From a bacterium UBP11_UBA4055 (lineage in GTDB: Bacteria; UBA4055), in the NCBI GenBank assembly GCA_002382735.1, contig DFZN01000031.1:1-64000 (forward strand): a stretch of DNA of 64,000 nt, read 5' to 3'. A program made the position numbers and the translations under genes. Position 1 is the stretch's first letter; the number at the start of each line of letters is the position of its first letter. The notes beneath the pieces are model-generated. The model saw nothing but the letters and a program-made list of their open reading frames with translations, had not been told where the DNA came from and made no database searches. This document shows, piece by piece, positions 43,148 to 51,814 of the stretch.

Positions 43148-43767
43148 CCGGAACGGAATTCAGGATATTAAGTTCGGAATTCATAACGAGCTCAGCTTCA
43201 GGAAAGGACATTGTTGATGACGACATGAACCAGATCGTTTTCGCGGGAAAATCGAATGTAGGCAAGTCATCGCTCATCAATTCACTTTTAAACAGAAAAA
43301 AACTGGCTAAGACCGGTAATACTCCCGGTAAAACCAGGCTGATAAATTTTTTCCTGATCAATTCATCGTTCTATTTCGTAGATATCCCCGGCTACGGTTA
43401 TGCCGCAGTATCCCGTTCGGAAAAACAGAAATGGGGTAAAATGATAAAAATCTACTTCAGCGGCTCCAAAAACATCAGACTCTCGATCACTATCCTCGAC
43501 ATAAGACACGATCCGGGAGAACATGATATCAGGCTGATAGGAATGCTTGAAGAATTAAAACTGCCCCAGCTCATACTTCTTAATAAAAAGGATAAGTTAT
43601 CCAACAATGAACTCTTTGTGCGGCTTAGCGTTTTCTCGAAACTGTTCAAGGAATATCCGTCCGTCGTGGATGTGTTACCTTACAGCGCAGTAAAACACTT
43701 TAACCGCGAAAAAGTTCTGGAATACATTGAATCTTATGCTGCCGGAGGGCCAATTGATAATCGTTGA
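43144..43767 (+). CDS. engB: Ribosome-biogenesis GTPase EngB (YsxC/YihA)
   Basis: A 207-residue GTPase needed for large-subunit ribosome assembly. G motifs: FAGKSNVGKSSLINSLLNRK (G1), TPGKTRLINFF (G2), DIPGYGYA (G3), LLNKKDKLS (G4) and SAVKHF (G5). It starts on the last 4 bases of lon and ends 14 bases into the ferredoxin gene, which implies translational coupling. Full length for the family. Confidence 0.95.
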   Translation: MTGTEFRILSSEFITSSASGKDIVDDDMNQIVFAGKSNVGKSSLINSLLNRKKLAKTGNTPGKTRLINFFLINSSFYFVDIPGYGYAAVSRSEKQKWGKMIKIYFSGSKNIRLSITILDIRHDPGEHDIRLIGMLEELKLPQLILLNKKDKLSNNELFVRLSVFSKLFKEYPSVVDVLPYSAVKHFNREKVLEYIESYAAGGPIDNR

Positions 43768-43948
43768 CAGAAAGAACTGTGACAGATGCGGTTGCTGCGT
43801 TTCGGTATGCGAAGCTGACTGCATTTCAGTTTATGAAAGCCGTATCGAAATAGATCACGAAAAGTGCGTCTCATGCAGAAAATGTGTATGGATATGCCCG
43901 CTGAATGCATTGGAATTCAGAAATGAAAACGGATCGCTGAATAATTAA
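43754..43948 (+). CDS. Small 2[4Fe-4S] ferredoxin
   Basis: A 64-residue ferredoxin starting at TTG 43754, which has GGAGGG 4 bases upstream; a longer frame from 43727 has no better site. Eight cysteines in two motifs (CDRCGCCVSVCEADC and CVSCRKCVWICPLNA) should hold two [4Fe-4S] clusters. It overlaps the engB stop by 14 bases and precedes glmS by 14. The redox partner is unknown. Its position between a ribosome GTPase and an amino-sugar synthase may be operon convenience only. Confidence 0.85.
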   Translation: MIIVDRKNCDRCGCCVSVCEADCISVYESRIEIDHEKCVSCRKCVWICPLNALEFRNENGSLNN

Positions 43949-43962
43949 AGGAAAATGAATAT

Positions 43963-45801
43963 ATGTGCGGAATATTAGGCTATATCGGCAACAGGGACTG
44001 TACCAGATTTCTCATCGACGGATTAAAAAGGGTTGAATACAGAGGATACGATTCCGCAGGAATTATGTTATATTCAGAGGCCGGTAAAAACTATTTCCTT
44101 AAGAAAAAAAAGGGAAGAATAATCGAACTTGAAAGAGACCTGAGCCAAAATGTTCGCGGTAATATCGGGATCGGACACACAAGATGGGCCACTCACGGAG
44201 AACCGAATGATGTAAACTCTCATCCTCATGTGTCTAACGACGGTAAAATATTTCTTGTCCACAACGGTGTTATTGAAAATTACATGACCATAAGAAAGAA
44301 ACTTGAAAAACACGGATTTTCATTCTATTCCGAAACAGATACTGAAGTCCTCGTTGACCTTATCCAGTATTACTATAAGGGAGACATCGAATCGGCTGTC
44401 AAGAACGCCCTGGGTGATGTAAAAGGAACATACGGCATAGGTGTTTTCTGCCTTGATGAACCTGACAGGCTGGTAGCCGCCAGGCTGGGTTCTCCTCTGA
44501 TCATAGGAATAGGCGAGAAAGAAAATTATTTTGCCTCAGATCCCGCTTCGATCCTCAAGAATACGACCGAAGTGATATATATGGAGGACGGAGAGATCGC
44601 TGTTATCACAAAAGAAAGTGTTATTCATAAGACACTAAATGATGAGATCGTGAAAAAAAATGTGGAGACTATTGAATTCGAGCTTTCCGACATTGAAAAA
44701 AGCGGATTTCCGCATTTTATGCTCAAGGAGATCTTTGAGCAGCCCAGGACTCTGACTGATACAATGAGAGGAAGGCTGCTGCTTGAAGAAGGGATCTCAA
44801 AGCTTGGAGGTCTTAATCAGCATCCTCAAGTCTATAAAGCCCTTCTTAACGCCGATAAAATATTCATAGTGGCGTGCGGAACGAGCTGGCACAGTGCTCT
44901 TATCGGTGAATATATGCTCGAAGAATACGCAAAGATCTCTGTCGAAGTTGAGTATGCCTCTGAATTCAGATACAGAGACCCTATCATTACTCCAAAGACC
45001 GTTGTGATCGCCATTTCGCAGTCAGGCGAGACTGCCGACACTCTTGCGGCTATAAAAGAAGCAAAGAGAAAAGGCGCAGTGACAATCGGGATCTGCAATG
45101 TGGTGGGATCGACGATCTCGAAAGAGACCGACGCCGGAGTATATCTTCATGCGGGACCTGAGATCGGAGTCGCTTCAACTAAAGCTTTTACTTCACAAGT
45201 CATAGCACTTGCCCTTATCACACTCGATATCGCAAGGCATAAGGACATGAGTTTCAGACAGGGTTACAAGATCGTAAAAGAACTTAAACTTTTACCAGCG
45301 CTTGTTGAATCTATCCTGGAGAACGCGGATAAGATCAAAGAGATCGCCGACAGGTTCAAGTCAGCAAAGAATTTTCTGTATCTCGGCAGAGGATACAATT
45401 TTCCAGTGGCTCTTGAAGGAGCTTTGAAGCTGAAAGAGATCTCATACATTCATGCCGAAGGTTATCCCGCTGCCGAAATGAAACACGGTCCTATAGCTTT
45501 GATAGACGAAAATATGCCTGTTATATTTATTGCGATCAAAGATTCGATCTACGATAAAGTAGTTACTAACATTAGGGAAGTGAAGGCAAGAAACGGTATC
45601 GTTATTTCGATCGCCAGCTACGGTGATGAAGAGATAGACAGCATTTCAGACTATGTTATCAAGATCCCTGAAACCACGAACCTTCTTTCTCCGATCCTCA
45701 CCGTTATTCCACTACAGCTCCTTGCATATTACATCGCAGTGGAAAAAGGTTATAATGTGGATATGCCGAGGAACCTTGCAAAAAGCGTAACTGTAGAATA
45801 G
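43963..45801 (+). CDS. glmS: Glucosamine-fructose-6-phosphate aminotransferase
   Basis: A 612-residue enzyme that makes glucosamine-6-phosphate for peptidoglycan and lipid A from fructose-6-phosphate and glutamine. The N-terminal nucleophile Cys2 is in MCGILGYIG. The glutaminase domain has GYDSAGIML, HTRWATHGEPN and HVSNDGKIFLVHNGVIENY. Two SIS domains carry CGTSWHSALIG, SQSGETADTLA and LGRGYNFPVALEGALKLKE. The C-terminal MPRNLAKSVTVE is canonical. Only 14 bases separate it from the ferredoxin gene, so no glmS ribozyme fits upstream. Confidence 0.97.
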   Translation: MCGILGYIGNRDCTRFLIDGLKRVEYRGYDSAGIMLYSEAGKNYFLKKKKGRIIELERDLSQNVRGNIGIGHTRWATHGEPNDVNSHPHVSNDGKIFLVHNGVIENYMTIRKKLEKHGFSFYSETDTEVLVDLIQYYYKGDIESAVKNALGDVKGTYGIGVFCLDEPDRLVAARLGSPLIIGIGEKENYFASDPASILKNTTEVIYMEDGEIAVITKESVIHKTLNDEIVKKNVETIEFELSDIEKSGFPHFMLKEIFEQPRTLTDTMRGRLLLEEGISKLGGLNQHPQVYKALLNADKIFIVACGTSWHSALIGEYMLEEYAKISVEVEYASEFRYRDPIITPKTVVIAISQSGETADTLAAIKEAKRKGAVTIGICNVVGSTISKETDAGVYLHAGPEIGVASTKAFTSQVIALALITLDIARHKDMSFRQGYKIVKELKLLPALVESILENADKIKEIADRFKSAKNFLYLGRGYNFPVALEGALKLKEISYIHAEGYPAAEMKHGPIALIDENMPVIFIAIKDSIYDKVVTNIREVKARNGIVISIASYGDEEIDSISDYVIKIPETTNLLSPILTVIPLQLLAYYIAVEKGYNVDMPRNLAKSVTVE

Positions 45802-45813
45802 GAAGGACATTAA

Positions 45814-47931
45814 ATGAAGATCATACTTACCTTTTTTTTATTATCAGCATCAGTCTTTGGAGCTGAAATAGACAAGACACTGAACCTGTTCCAGAGAGGG
45901 TTGTACTCTCAGATCCTCAGCTATACGGACTCGATCCGTGCGAATGACCACGATCTGCACACGCACAACCTTATCAGAGGAATGGCTCTTTACAAGATAA
46001 AAGATTACAGGGAAAGCAAAAGAGTACTCGACCTTGTTTCTCAGAATGTTGATGATCCGGCTTTAAAGGACCTTTCCAATTATTATTGTGCCTTATCCAG
46101 GATCAAGCTTGGGGAGAATGTCGCAGGTGCTGTAATACTCACAAGACTTCTCAATTCATCATCAACCGATATTGCCGCAGGCTCAAGATCCATACTGGAG
46201 AATTTGATAAACTACAAATTCGATGACGCGGATTATAAAGAAATACACGAGAATATTTTTGACAGCGAAGTTTCAGAATATATCGATCAGAGCAGAAATG
46301 CTTTAAAAATACTTGCGGTGCTCCCGACCACCGGTATAGACCAGGATGATGGAAGAGACATTCTGACCGGGCTTGAATTCGGTCTGAAGAAACTTCAGTC
46401 GAAATATAAGAACCTCAGGCTTGATGTTGTAAACTCTGAAGGCAAAATTGCCGTAATGACCAGAAAAGTTCTGGAGAAACTTAATTCTACCAGGTACAAC
46501 CTTATCATAGGCGAATTACGGTCGGACGCGACTGCTGCTCTTGCAGGTATTGCAGAATTGAAAGGCATACCTTTGTTGTCTCCTACCGCTTCAGCGAAGG
46601 AAATTTCAGAGATATCGGACAGGGTATTCCAGCTTAATACCACTTCCTACACTCTCGGAAATCTGATTGCAGAATACGCCGTTGATTCACTCGGGTACAA
46701 AACTTTCGCGATAATATCACCTCTTACAGAAGACGGGAACGAATCAGTTACGGGATTTACTTCAAAAGTTATCGAAAAGGGATGCTCCGTCATAGCTCTT
46801 GAATGGTACTTTGAATCTTATGATCTGAATAAGCAGATACAGAGGATAAGGGAAAAAGCTTTATCGATCGACTCTCTGGATACAGAAGAATATATGTCAA
46901 CGGACTCAATAAAAGTCGTCCCTGCCGGAATAATAGATGCTTTCTTCCTGCCTGTAAATGATTCTGATACTGAGTCAGTTCTGTCACAGCTTTCGTATTA
47001 TAATTTCAAAGCAAAGAACCTTGGGACTTACGGCTGGAACAACGAGAAGATCCTCAACAAACTGAACATTCATGCAGACAGCCTTGTTTTTATAAAAGAA
47101 AGCTCGTATGACATTGAAAATACAGCTTACACAGATTTTGTTTATAAATTCCGAAATGAATTCAACAGGAACCCCAGATTCCTTGAGATACTCGGCTATT
47201 CAATAATGGATATGATGGTGGACATTAAGAACAAAAACAGAGACATTTCTGTTTACAAAATACTTTCCGAAATAAAAGAGTATCGAGGAATATACGGTGA
47301 CATAATTTATAACGGATCGAGATCCAACTCGGCTGCAGACCTTATTATGTACAGAGACCGTTCAGGTCTAAAGAAACTGGACTTTGTTCCACAATCTTCA
47401 AAAGACAGTCTTTCTAATGCGAAAAAATATTATAATAAGGGCTGCGTGGATGAAATTACAAGACAGTTCAGTTCAGCTGTACTAAATTATGAGAGATCTA
47501 TTGCCGAGTACAGGTCTGCCCTGCCCGACTCTGACTTCAAAGACCATCCTGATGTCATCTCTCTGTACAGAAAAACAGGACTGGTTCATTACCGTTTGAG
47601 TGATTTCTCAAAAGCCGTGATCTACTTCAGTAAATATCTGGAAGGAGGCCGGCAGGATGACAGGGAAATAATGTTCAAAAGTAAGGTCTCCGAGGCAAAT
47701 ATTGACCCTCTCGTCTCTCCCGATGTACTTTCTGAATACACAAATAATCCTGAATTTGCTCCTGAGGCATACTTTGAGATAGGAAGCCTTTATTTGAAAA
47801 GATCTGAGATTAAAAAAGCTCTCGATTACCTGGAAGCTTCAGCCGCACTAAAAAATAAGGATGCCGTAAAAATCTTGAACGAACTGAAAAATGCAGGTGA
47901 AAACAAAAATAATAATAAATTTGACTGGTAG
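45814..47931 (+). CDS. Periplasmic LpoA-like protein: TPR plus Peripla_BP_6 fold
   Basis: A 705-residue exported protein. Signal peptide about 1-16 (LTFFLLSASVFGAE). An N-terminal helical repeat region (about 20-115) is followed by a periplasmic-binding fold of the Leu/Ile/Val class (about 155-520): KILAVLPTTGIDQDDGRDIL, GELRSDATAALAGIAELKGI, PLLSPTASAKEI, AIISPLTEDG. TPR-like repeats resume at about 530-700. This combination resembles LpoA, the outer-membrane activator of penicillin-binding protein 1A, but here no lipobox is seen. Its position after glmS supports a peptidoglycan role. A pure solute-binding role is possible but no transporter is nearby. Confidence 0.7.
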   Translation: MKIILTFFLLSASVFGAEIDKTLNLFQRGLYSQILSYTDSIRANDHDLHTHNLIRGMALYKIKDYRESKRVLDLVSQNVDDPALKDLSNYYCALSRIKLGENVAGAVILTRLLNSSSTDIAAGSRSILENLINYKFDDADYKEIHENIFDSEVSEYIDQSRNALKILAVLPTTGIDQDDGRDILTGLEFGLKKLQSKYKNLRLDVVNSEGKIAVMTRKVLEKLNSTRYNLIIGELRSDATAALAGIAELKGIPLLSPTASAKEISEISDRVFQLNTTSYTLGNLIAEYAVDSLGYKTFAIISPLTEDGNESVTGFTSKVIEKGCSVIALEWYFESYDLNKQIQRIREKALSIDSLDTEEYMSTDSIKVVPAGIIDAFFLPVNDSDTESVLSQLSYYNFKAKNLGTYGWNNEKILNKLNIHADSLVFIKESSYDIENTAYTDFVYKFRNEFNRNPRFLEILGYSIMDMMVDIKNKNRDISVYKILSEIKEYRGIYGDIIYNGSRSNSAADLIMYRDRSGLKKLDFVPQSSKDSLSNAKKYYNKGCVDEITRQFSSAVLNYERSIAEYRSALPDSDFKDHPDVISLYRKTGLVHYRLSDFSKAVIYFSKYLEGGRQDDREIMFKSKVSEANIDPLVSPDVLSEYTNNPEFAPEAYFEIGSLYLKRSEIKKALDYLEASAALKNKDAVKILNELKNAGENKNNNKFDW

Positions 47932-47939
47932 GAAAGAAA

Positions 47940-49346
47940 ATGACTGAAACAACAATGGAACAGATCGTATCGCTGGCGAAAAGAAGAGGCTTTATTTATC
48001 CGGGATCAGAGATATACGGCGGACTGGCGAATACATGGGATTACGGACCCTTGGGAGTAGAACTTTTAAATAACATAAAAGAATTCTGGAGAAAAAAATT
48101 TGTCAGAGAAAGACCTGATAATGTAGAGATCGATACTGCGATTCTGCTCAATCCGTCTGTCTGGGTTGCTTCAGGTCATGTAGGAAATTTCTCAGACCCT
48201 TTAATGGATTGTAAAAAATGTAAATCAAGAGTCAGGGCAGATAAACATATAGAGTATTGGAACGAGAAGAACGGAACAGAGATTTTTCCCGAAAACTGGG
48301 CCGGAGAATTAACACCTTCCGATATTCTGCTTAAATTCATAAACGGGAACAATATTAAATGCGATAAATGCGGTGCCCTCGACTGGACAGAACCCAAAGC
48401 TTTCAATCTCATGTTCAAGACAGAGCAGGGAGTAATTGAGGGTGAAGGCGCAAAGATATTTCTCAGGCCTGAAACTGCTCAGGGTATATTTATTAATTTC
48501 AAGAATGTTCAGACCACGACAAGAAAGAAGATCCCGTTCGGCATCTGCCAGATAGGAAAATCTTTCAGGAATGAAATCACACCCGGTAATTTCATATTCC
48601 GTACCAGGGAATTCGAACAGATGGAAATGGAGTTTTTCTGTAAACCGGGAACTGAACTGGAGTGGTTCGACTACTGGAAGAATTTCACTTACAGCTGGTT
48701 CCTGAGCATGGGCATAAAGGAAGATAATCTGAGGATGAGAGATCATGAGAAGGACGAGCTGGCCTTCTATTCGAATGCCACTACGGATGTCGAGTACATG
48801 TATCCTTTCGGATGGGGCGAGTTGTGCGGAATAGCCTCAAGGACAGACTATGACCTCAAGCAGCACATTGACCTTTCGGGCAAGGACCTTTCTTACTTTG
48901 ACGAACCGAACAGGGAAAAATATATTCCGTATGTTATTGAACCGTCATTCGGTGTTCAGAGAACAGCGCTGATCACTCTCTGCGACGCTTACAACGAAGA
49001 GAAAGTAGGTGAGGACGACACGAGGATCGTTCTGAAACTTCACCCTGTACTCGCTCCTTTTAAAATAGCCGTGCTTCCCCTGGTCAAGAAACTGTCGGAG
49101 GAAACTGACAAACTGTATAAAAAGCTGATCACAGAACTCGGGTGGAAAATAGATTTTGATGAAGTCGGAAGTATCGGTAAAAGATACAGAAGACATGATG
49201 AGATCGGCACGCCTTACTGCGTCACCTTCGATTTTGACACACTTGAAGATCTCGCTGTAACCATCAGAGAAAGAGACAGTATGACTCAGGATAGAATAAA
49301 GATCGAAAATTTGATCTCATATTTCAGAGAAAAATTTAATTTTTAG
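47940..49346 (+). CDS. glyS: Glycyl-tRNA synthetase, homodimeric type
   Basis: A 468-residue alpha2-type class II GlyRS, as in archaea, eukaryotes and some bacteria. Signatures are RRGFIYPGSEIYGGLANTWD, YGPLGVELLNNIKEFW, FNLMFKTEQG, LRPETAQGIFINFKNV and FRTREFEQMEMEFFC. The C-terminal anticodon-binding domain has HPVLAPFKIAVLPLV and SIGKRYRRHDEIGTPYCVT. A CxxC zinc motif (KKCKSR, then KCDKCGALDW) is present. It charges tRNA-Gly in the cytosol. It is 8 bases after the LpoA-like gene and 6 bases before the DUF2062 gene. Confidence 0.96.
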   Translation: MTETTMEQIVSLAKRRGFIYPGSEIYGGLANTWDYGPLGVELLNNIKEFWRKKFVRERPDNVEIDTAILLNPSVWVASGHVGNFSDPLMDCKKCKSRVRADKHIEYWNEKNGTEIFPENWAGELTPSDILLKFINGNNIKCDKCGALDWTEPKAFNLMFKTEQGVIEGEGAKIFLRPETAQGIFINFKNVQTTTRKKIPFGICQIGKSFRNEITPGNFIFRTREFEQMEMEFFCKPGTELEWFDYWKNFTYSWFLSMGIKEDNLRMRDHEKDELAFYSNATTDVEYMYPFGWGELCGIASRTDYDLKQHIDLSGKDLSYFDEPNREKYIPYVIEPSFGVQRTALITLCDAYNEEKVGEDDTRIVLKLHPVLAPFKIAVLPLVKKLSEETDKLYKKLITELGWKIDFDEVGSIGKRYRRHDEIGTPYCVTFDFDTLEDLAVTIRERDSMTQDRIKIENLISYFREKFNF

Positions 49347-49352
49347 GATTAT

Positions 49353-49925
49353 TTGAAGATCGATACTGAAAAATACAGTAACAAACATCCTTTTCTTACG
49401 AGGATCTTTAGAGGTTTAAAATACTACTTTCTTCTCTTCGTAAGAAAAGAGGACACATCTCAGAGCATAGCGCACGGACTTGCAACAGGAATATTTATCG
49501 GATTCTTACCCATAATACCTTTTCAGACCGTAGTTACGATATTCTTCTGCTTTTTATTAAGGTCAAATAAGGTCGCAGGAATAATTGGAAGCACGCTTAT
49601 TACTAACCCCGTAACAGCAATGCCTGTTTTTTATTTTCAGCATTTCCTTGGAAGGATCTTTATTCTACATGATTTCTCATATGATAAATTCAAAAACCTT
49701 TTCGCACACATTTCATTAAGTAATTTCAACGAGTTCGGCCATGAGCTTCTTATTCTGTTCGAGATGACGACAATAGGAGGTGTAATACTTGGAATAATTT
49801 TCTATCCTGCTGTATATTTCATAGCTAACAAGAGCGTTATCAGACACAGACAGCTTATCGCAAAGAAAAAAGCAAAATACCTTAAATCAAAAAAACAATG
49901 GCCAAAAAAAACTAGACCTTTCTGA
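49353..49925 (+). CDS. DUF2062 membrane protein
   Basis: A 190-residue membrane protein with a family-typical start: DTSQSIAHGLATGIFIGF then LPIIPFQTVVTIFFCFLLRS. It shows three hydrophobic segments (about 50-70, 75-95 and 130-150) and GSTLITNPVTAMPVFYFQ. DUF2062 proteins are inner-membrane proteins of unknown function, often near glycosyltransferases or cell-wall genes. The C-terminus is a Lys/Arg-rich tail facing the cytosol. The start is TTG 49353 after AGGA. Its 3' end overlaps the converging trmB by 14 bases. Confidence 0.88.
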   Translation: MKIDTEKYSNKHPFLTRIFRGLKYYFLLFVRKEDTSQSIAHGLATGIFIGFLPIIPFQTVVTIFFCFLLRSNKVAGIIGSTLITNPVTAMPVFYFQHFLGRIFILHDFSYDKFKNLFAHISLSNFNEFGHELLILFEMTTIGGVILGIIFYPAVYFIANKSVIRHRQLIAKKKAKYLKSKKQWPKKTRPF

Positions 49926-50574
49926 ATTTCATGTAATATATTTTACACCCGTCTCTTTTTTTGTGTCTTTCAAACTGGGTTTCTATCCGTTCATTGACTT
50001 CGTTCTTATACATTTCAGAATATGCGTTTTCGAACACAGCGGAATTGATGAAGAGATCCAGTATCTCAAGAGAATACTCCTCATGATCGGAAGCGAATCT
50101 GAACATCCCGCCTTTTTTCAACAAGCTGTTCAGGATCAATATAAATTCAGGATTTATAGTCCTGTTCTTGTGATGCCTTTTTTTTGGCCATGGATCAGGA
50201 AAATTCATGATTATCTCATCAAAAGTACAGTTATTTATTATCTTATCCAGATATTCAGTTCCGCTTCTGGCTATGATAAGGTTATTTAATTTTTCTAACT
50301 TGTTTAGCTTCCTGAGCGCTATTCTGATCCTGTCCATCTTCCTGTCGATACCGAAATAATTTATACGGGGATTTTTTAAAGCCAGCTTAATTAGTGAATC
50401 CCCGTTGCCGAATCCGATCTCAAGTTTGATTATTTTATTATCATTTTTGAACACCTTACTGAAATTAAGCGGGATAATATCTCCATTAATTGCTAATATC
50501 CTGTCGTTAAGCTCAAAATACTTCCTGCTGTCGCTGTTGATCTTTTTATAGTAATCATCAACTGAAAGCCACAT
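49912..50574 (-). CDS. trmB: tRNA (guanine-N7)-methyltransferase
   Basis: A 220-residue SAM-dependent enzyme that methylates G46 of tRNAs. The SAM site is LEIGFGNGDSLIKLA and the catalytic/substrate motif is MNFPDPWPKKRHHKNRTINP. The C-terminal EIDERIETQFE-like segment reads VNERIETQFERH. It is the last gene of the ruvB-queA-SUMF1-like-trmB unit and ends 14 bases inside the DUF2062 gene on the other strand, with no terminator between. Confidence 0.95.
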   Translation of the reverse strand: MWLSVDDYYKKINSDSRKYFELNDRILAINGDIIPLNFSKVFKNDNKIIKLEIGFGNGDSLIKLALKNPRINYFGIDRKMDRIRIALRKLNKLEKLNNLIIARSGTEYLDKIINNCTFDEIIMNFPDPWPKKRHHKNRTINPEFILILNSLLKKGGMFRFASDHEEYSLEILDLFINSAVFENAYSEMYKNEVNERIETQFERHKKRDGCKIYYMKFRKV

Positions 50575-50605
50575 AATTCAATTCTCTATGTTGTTTAAAT
50601 CTTAG

Positions 50606-51787
50606 CTATTTATTTATTAGATTCTCTATTTCGTTCCTGCTTATAGCGCATCTGAATCCGATGTTGCCTGTGGACTGAGAGATATCAAGTATCGCCCTTC
50701 TGTAAGATTTACAGTCTCCTTTAGAGCTCATCCACGAACCTCCCCTTGGGACTCTTATCTTTCCAAAATATCTTGAGAATACATCATTGCCCGGATAAGG
50801 AAAGATAACGCCGTGAACCCATTCACTGACATTGCCTGCAAGATCATAAATACCGAAACTGTTCGGTTTATAGCTTTTTACAGGCATAGGATAACCAACA
50901 GTTATATTCAATCCGAACCGTGCATCCTTGTCGGTCATATCTTTTCCTGTCGGATAGACAAAGTTCTGAGTGTCTTTTGCCGCACATTCCCATTCTATTT
51001 CTGTCGGAAGCCTCTTCTCTGCCCATGTAGCGTAAGCAACTGCATCATCGTAGCCAACATCAACAACAGGCTGGTCAGGCTGATTGAACCTTCTGTCCCT
51101 CATTTTCGACAAACTTCCTTTGGGCTTGTAACCTGTCTCCTTGAGAAATTTACTGAACTGCGCGTTCGTAACTTCAGTTTCATCCATATAAAAATCAACT
51201 ACTTTTGCAGTGTGTTCAGGTTTTTCAAGCTCTGAACCTTTGTCAGAACCCATTTTGAAACTGTGACCTTTAATAAGCATCATTTTTTTATTGTCATTCT
51301 TTGAATAATAGAACTGATCCGTAAAAGATCTTCTTTTCTTGTTCAACTGGGCTTTTTCCGCATCCGATAGAGTTTTATACAGGGTTGTATCCTGTCGGGA
51401 TTTCTTTAATTCACTGTAAAGCAGAACTGTAGAATCCTGAGGAACTTCCAGTGTATCTGCTGTCAGAAGAGAATCCTCTCCGCTAACTCCGTACATAAGC
51501 ATTATCTGATCACCATAATATTTCCATCCGAAAAAAACAGATACTGCGAGCAGCAAAAGAAGAACGATCAGTCTTGTATTACCTTTTTTTTCACCCTGAG
51601 GTTTTGGAGGTTTTGGAGTTTTTGGCTGCTTCGGAGCTTTTTCAGGTTTCTGTTTCAGCATAGGTCCGCCGGCAGAGGACGAAGGTTTCAGAGCCGGTCC
51701 TCCTGAACTTTTTTCAAGTTTTGCCCCGCACTTGATGCATTTCTTGATCGAGTTGGGGTTCATTGTATTGCAATTTGGACAGATCAT
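50606..51787 (-). CDS. Zinc-ribbon, membrane-anchored SUMF1/FGE-like protein
   Basis: A 393-residue protein. The N-terminal zinc ribbon has CPNCNTMNPNS then KKCIKCG (two CxxC). A Pro/Lys-rich linker and one transmembrane helix (about 72-91) follow, so the ribbon is cytosolic and the rest periplasmic. The C-terminal SUMF1/FGE fold (about 165-390) has FKMGSDKGSELEKPEHTAKV, DETEVTNAQFSKFL, KRLPTEIEWECAA, FGIYDLAGNVSEWVHG, PRGGSWMS and GFRCAIS. In formylglycine-generating enzymes two cysteines flank the active site; here only the second position (DCKSYRR) keeps Cys, the first being Ser. So sulfatase activation is doubtful. Role unknown. Confidence 0.82.
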   Translation of the reverse strand: MICPNCNTMNPNSIKKCIKCGAKLEKSSGGPALKPSSSAGGPMLKQKPEKAPKQPKTPKPPKPQGEKKGNTRLIVLLLLLAVSVFFGWKYYGDQIMLMYGVSGEDSLLTADTLEVPQDSTVLLYSELKKSRQDTTLYKTLSDAEKAQLNKKRRSFTDQFYYSKNDNKKMMLIKGHSFKMGSDKGSELEKPEHTAKVVDFYMDETEVTNAQFSKFLKETGYKPKGSLSKMRDRRFNQPDQPVVDVGYDDAVAYATWAEKRLPTEIEWECAAKDTQNFVYPTGKDMTDKDARFGLNITVGYPMPVKSYKPNSFGIYDLAGNVSEWVHGVIFPYPGNDVFSRYFGKIRVPRGGSWMSSKGDCKSYRRAILDISQSTGNIGFRCAISRNEIENLINK

Positions 51788-51814
51788 TTCAGTCTCCCAA
51801 TTTTATTTTAAATT

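Noticed and set aside
43949..43962. glmS ribozyme upstream of glmS
   Set aside because: Only 14 bases separate the ferredoxin stop from glmS, too short for the ribozyme.
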